Of a stretch of 6,332 bases of DNA, positions 4,348 through 6,332 are shown in pieces. A program made the position numbers and the translations under genes. This DNA comes from Alphaproteobacteria bacterium (GTDB lineage: Bacteria > Pseudomonadota > Alphaproteobacteria > Rickettsiales > UBA3002). The notes under the pieces are model-generated. The model did not search any database, was not told the origin of the DNA, and was given only the letters and a program-made list of their open reading frames with translations. The stretch covers positions 1 through 6,332 of the forward strand of contig JAKFUW010000071.1 of the NCBI GenBank assembly GCA_021732545.1, read 5' to 3'. How positions within the stretch are numbered: the first letter of the stretch is position 1; the number at the start of each line of letters is the position of its first letter.

Positions 4348-5793
4348 TTAATACCCCAAAATCTCGCGCAAGGGTGCAAGCTCGTGCGCCACGGGTTTCC
4401 ATGATTGCAGCGAGCTGTGATAGATCGGGCGTCGCACCTGGCGCATGCTGGCCGTGGCCACCGCGCGCTTGGTGGTGTGAAAGCTAAGGCACGCATCATC
4501 CCACGGTAAGCCACAATAATCGAGTAACGATGCCATCATACTTTCTGGTTTCGTGACAAGCTGTTCATAAGAAATATCATAGATGGCATCATCACCCAGC
4601 ACGCGTTTCCAGTGCTGCATCAGTTGCTGATAACGCACATAAAAACGCCCGAGGCTTTGCTGATCATAGCTATAATAGTGCGCATCCTGAAAGCACTGGC
4701 GATAAAGCGACCAGCAGGTATCCATCGGATCGCGCACGCAGTGGATGATTTTGGCATTGGGAAACAGCAAACGAATCATCCCGATGTAAAAAATATTATT
4801 GGGCATTTTATCGATGATGTATGGTTTGCTCGAATGGCTGCGCGAGACGTTCAGATAATGGTGTGCAAGCGATGCAAATGCCTCTGGGTTCAGGTGATGA
4901 ACCGCATGAGGGTTGAGCGAACCTGTCAATTGGCGCAGCAGCGTGGTCATGATGTCGGGCATGACGCCCAGTTCGCCTGCGCCATGCACGCTTGGGTGCG
5001 ACGCCAGAATTTGTTCCACCAGCGAGGTGCCTGAGCGCGGCATGCCCAGCACAAAAATCGGCGAGGCTTGGCTATTGCCCACATCGCGCAAGGTTTCAAA
5101 CAGCTCGCTAGTAAACGCGCTTTCGATCAGATCGAGATAACCAAAAAAATTCGTTTCGTTGTAGGGCGCGCTTGCAAACCCAAGGCGGTTGCCCTCTTGA
5201 TAATACCCAAATGCGGTGGCATGATCGCCGGCTGCTTCATGGATTTTGGCCAGCGCAAATGACATTAACAGGCGCGATTTTTCATCTGCTTTGGGGGATT
5301 GAAGCAGCGTTTTCATCGCCACCGATAAGAGAGAATCCGGCGTATAATCGCCAATCAAAGCCAGATTATGGATCCATTGCGCATTGGTGGGGTCGGAGCT
5401 AAGCAGCTCATCATAGACAGCGGAGGCTTCTTCAAAGTTCCCCTGATTTTCCAGGCAGTTGGCGATTCCTCGTAGCGCCACTGTATCATGGGGCGCCAGA
5501 TGCAACGCCAGATGATACGTTTTAAGCGCCAGTTCCAACCTGCCCGTCATATAGAGGCAATAGCCCATATTGGTCAGTGCATCGATGTTATCTGGGTTGT
5601 GTTGCAGCAGTCGATTAAACAGCCCAATCGCTTGAGCATACTGCTTATGTTGCAGCGCCTGCCACGCCTGATCGTATAGATTATCGGTTTGCTTTGCCAC
5701 CTGCCGTGGGGCTGCGGGCATCGGATAAGAAGGTGCAAAATCGCCTAACAAGGCAACTGGCATTTGATTTTTCTGAATATTTTGTGGATACAT
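4348..5793 (-). CDS. TPR-repeat sulfotransferase family protein
   Basis: The product has an N-terminal TPR region followed by a sulfotransferase domain. Residues below are numbered from the upstream GTG at 5823; subtract 10 for the ATG start used here. TPR-like helices span about 50-155 (YDQAWQALQHKQYAQAIGLF, IDALTNMGYCLYMTGRLELAL and EEASAVYDELLSSDP), with a further helical stretch at about 185-215. The sulfotransferase domain spans about 255-475. Its 5'-phosphosulfate loop is FVLGMPRSGTSLVEQIL (257-273) and its 3'-phosphate element is IIHCVRDPMDTCWSLY (359-374). The cofactor would be PAPS; the acceptor cannot be read from the sequence, and polysaccharide, peptide or small molecule are all possible. 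The ATG at 5793 is preferred because AGGG lies about 9 nt upstream, while the GTG at 5823 has no ribosome site. It converges on bufC and is probably functionally unrelated to it. Confidence 0.88.
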   Translation of the reverse strand: MYPQNIQKNQMPVALLGDFAPSYPMPAAPRQVAKQTDNLYDQAWQALQHKQYAQAIGLFNRLLQHNPDNIDALTNMGYCLYMTGRLELALKTYHLALHLAPHDTVALRGIANCLENQGNFEEASAVYDELLSSDPTNAQWIHNLALIGDYTPDSLLSVAMKTLLQSPKADEKSRLLMSFALAKIHEAAGDHATAFGYYQEGNRLGFASAPYNETNFFGYLDLIESAFTSELFETLRDVGNSQASPIFVLGMPRSGTSLVEQILASHPSVHGAGELGVMPDIMTTLLRQLTGSLNPHAVHHLNPEAFASLAHHYLNVSRSHSSKPYIIDKMPNNIFYIGMIRLLFPNAKIIHCVRDPMDTCWSLYRQCFQDAHYYSYDQQSLGRFYVRYQQLMQHWKRVLGDDAIYDISYEQLVTKPESMMASLLDYCGLPWDDACLSFHTTKRAVATASMRQVRRPIYHSSLQSWKPVAHELAPLREILGY

Positions 5794-5823
5794 GCGTCTG
5801 GCCCTATCTTTTAAATCAACCAC

Positions 5824-5927
5824 TTAATGTGTTGCTTTAAGGGTATAAGCAAACGCTGTGCCATTTTGAGGCGATGTAGGGAGGTGTGGGTAGCTAATAG
5901 CTGATTTTAAAGGGGGATTTTGGACGG
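5824..5927. other. Short intergenic region upstream of the sulfotransferase gene
   Basis: About 100 nt separate the membrane protein remnant from the sulfotransferase gene. On the minus strand TTGCTTATACCC gives a weak extended -10-like sequence near 5845-5855, with no good -35. I see no convincing terminator or other site. Confidence 0.3.
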
Positions 5928-6224
5928 TTAAATTTTAAACCGCCGCCGAATCATGAAGACGATTAAAAACCAGAGGATGGAAGAGCATATCATCTGAACA
6001 AATGCCCAAGCCTGCGCCCACCAGTCAGCGTGTGAAATAAAATATATCTCTGCCTTAGAGAAGTACCATTTTGGTAACGCAAATGCCATCGGGCCAATTG
6101 TGTTCTTAAGTGAATGTTTTAGGCTCAGAAAAACGTCATGATATTGAGTCAGATCAATTATAAAACCAAGAGATAGCAGATAACCTAGAACCCATATTGG
6201 TGTAATGAGGGGTAATCCCCCCAT
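5928..6224 (-). CDS. Small membrane protein ORF, probably 5'-truncated by an insertion sequence
   Basis: The 98-residue frame has two hydrophobic segments, about residues 9-23 and 72-91. It ends in a positively charged tail (IRRRFKI). I do not recognise a family. It looks more AT-rich than the neighbouring genes. The first six codons, including the ATG, lie in the apparent terminal repeat of the adjacent IS3-family element (boundary at about 6206), so the native N-terminus is probably lost. There is no ribosome site before the ATG. It may be a non-functional remnant of a longer membrane protein gene. Confidence 0.5.
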   Translation of the reverse strand: MGGLPLITPIWVLGYLLSLGFIIDLTQYHDVFLSLKHSLKNTIGPMAFALPKWYFSKAEIYFISHADWWAQAWAFVQMICSSILWFLIVFMIRRRFKI

Positions 6225-6332
6225 TATTAGCAGGGGTTGAGAGTAGAGGGTTTTAGTGTGGCGGCCTTTGCCAGCTTCATAGCTGGTGTGATGCCACCGA
6301 TAGCCATATTAGGGCGCTCGTTATTGTAAGTC
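6206..6332 (-). mobile_element. 3' end of an IS3-family insertion sequence (continues past the window)
   Basis: It contains the transposase C-terminus and, just outside its stop codon, a candidate terminal repeat. Read on the plus strand the end begins TGAGGGGTAATCCCCCC (from 6206). The TG...CA-type ends fit IS3-family elements. The exact boundary is inferred; the other end and any target duplication are outside the window. Confidence 0.6.
6227..6331 (-). CDS. IS3-family transposase, C-terminal fragment (5' end outside window)
   Basis: The last 34 residues of a minus-strand frame read TYNNERPNMAIGGITPAMKL and then a short basic tail ending ...LNPC before TAA. The YNNERP...GGITPA string is characteristic of the end of the rve integrase domain in IS3-family OrfB transposases. 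The Glu of the DDE triad is upstream, outside the window. The gene enters from the right edge and is presumably complete beyond it, but this cannot be judged here. Confidence 0.85.
   Translation of the reverse strand, partial: TYNNERPNMAIGGITPAMKLAKAATLKPSTLNPC

Noticed and set aside
4612..5034. A 140-residue plus-strand ORF inside the sulfotransferase gene
   Set aside because: It is antisense to the sulfotransferase domain, including the PAPS-binding motifs, whose frame is clearly the coding one.
1..6332. CRISPR array, tRNA or rRNA genes
   Set aside because: No regularly spaced repeats and no tRNA- or rRNA-like sequence were seen on either strand.

Overview
The window looks like a chromosomal segment from a proteobacterium of moderate GC content, most likely an alphaproteobacterium. 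I infer this from the gene families and from two copies of a dispersed palindromic repeat whose shadow translation carries the familiar FLRKQES / FWIPAFAGMT strings. The species cannot be named from this sequence.

The centre (about 1081-4345) is a bufferin-type locus. It holds a DoxX-family membrane protein gene (minus strand), a divergent ECF sigma factor gene, a small exported four-cysteine peptide of the DUF2282 family (bufA), a DUF692/MNIO enzyme (bufB) and a DUF2063 partner protein (bufC). In characterised systems the MNIO enzyme and its partner modify cysteines of the exported precursor, which then binds copper. Two matching promoter-like sites, GTAAC(C/T)-N16-(C/T)GAA, lie upstream of doxX and of bufA. 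They resemble the promoter consensus reported for Caulobacter SigF. The simplest reading is that the sigma factor encoded here drives both transcripts as a metal-stress regulon. No recognisable anti-sigma factor is present. Unusually, a strong intrinsic terminator and a dispersed repeat separate bufA from bufBC.

The left end (1-856, minus strand) holds a short antitoxin-like gene. Its stop codon overlaps, as ATGA, the start of a monoacylglycerol-lipase-like alpha/beta-hydrolase lipoprotein gene that runs off the window. No toxin gene is seen.

The right end (4348-6332, minus strand) holds a TPR-sulfotransferase fusion gene that converges on bufC, then a small membrane protein ORF, then the 3' end of an IS3-family insertion sequence. 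The insertion appears to have removed the 5' part of the membrane protein gene and supplied its present ATG.
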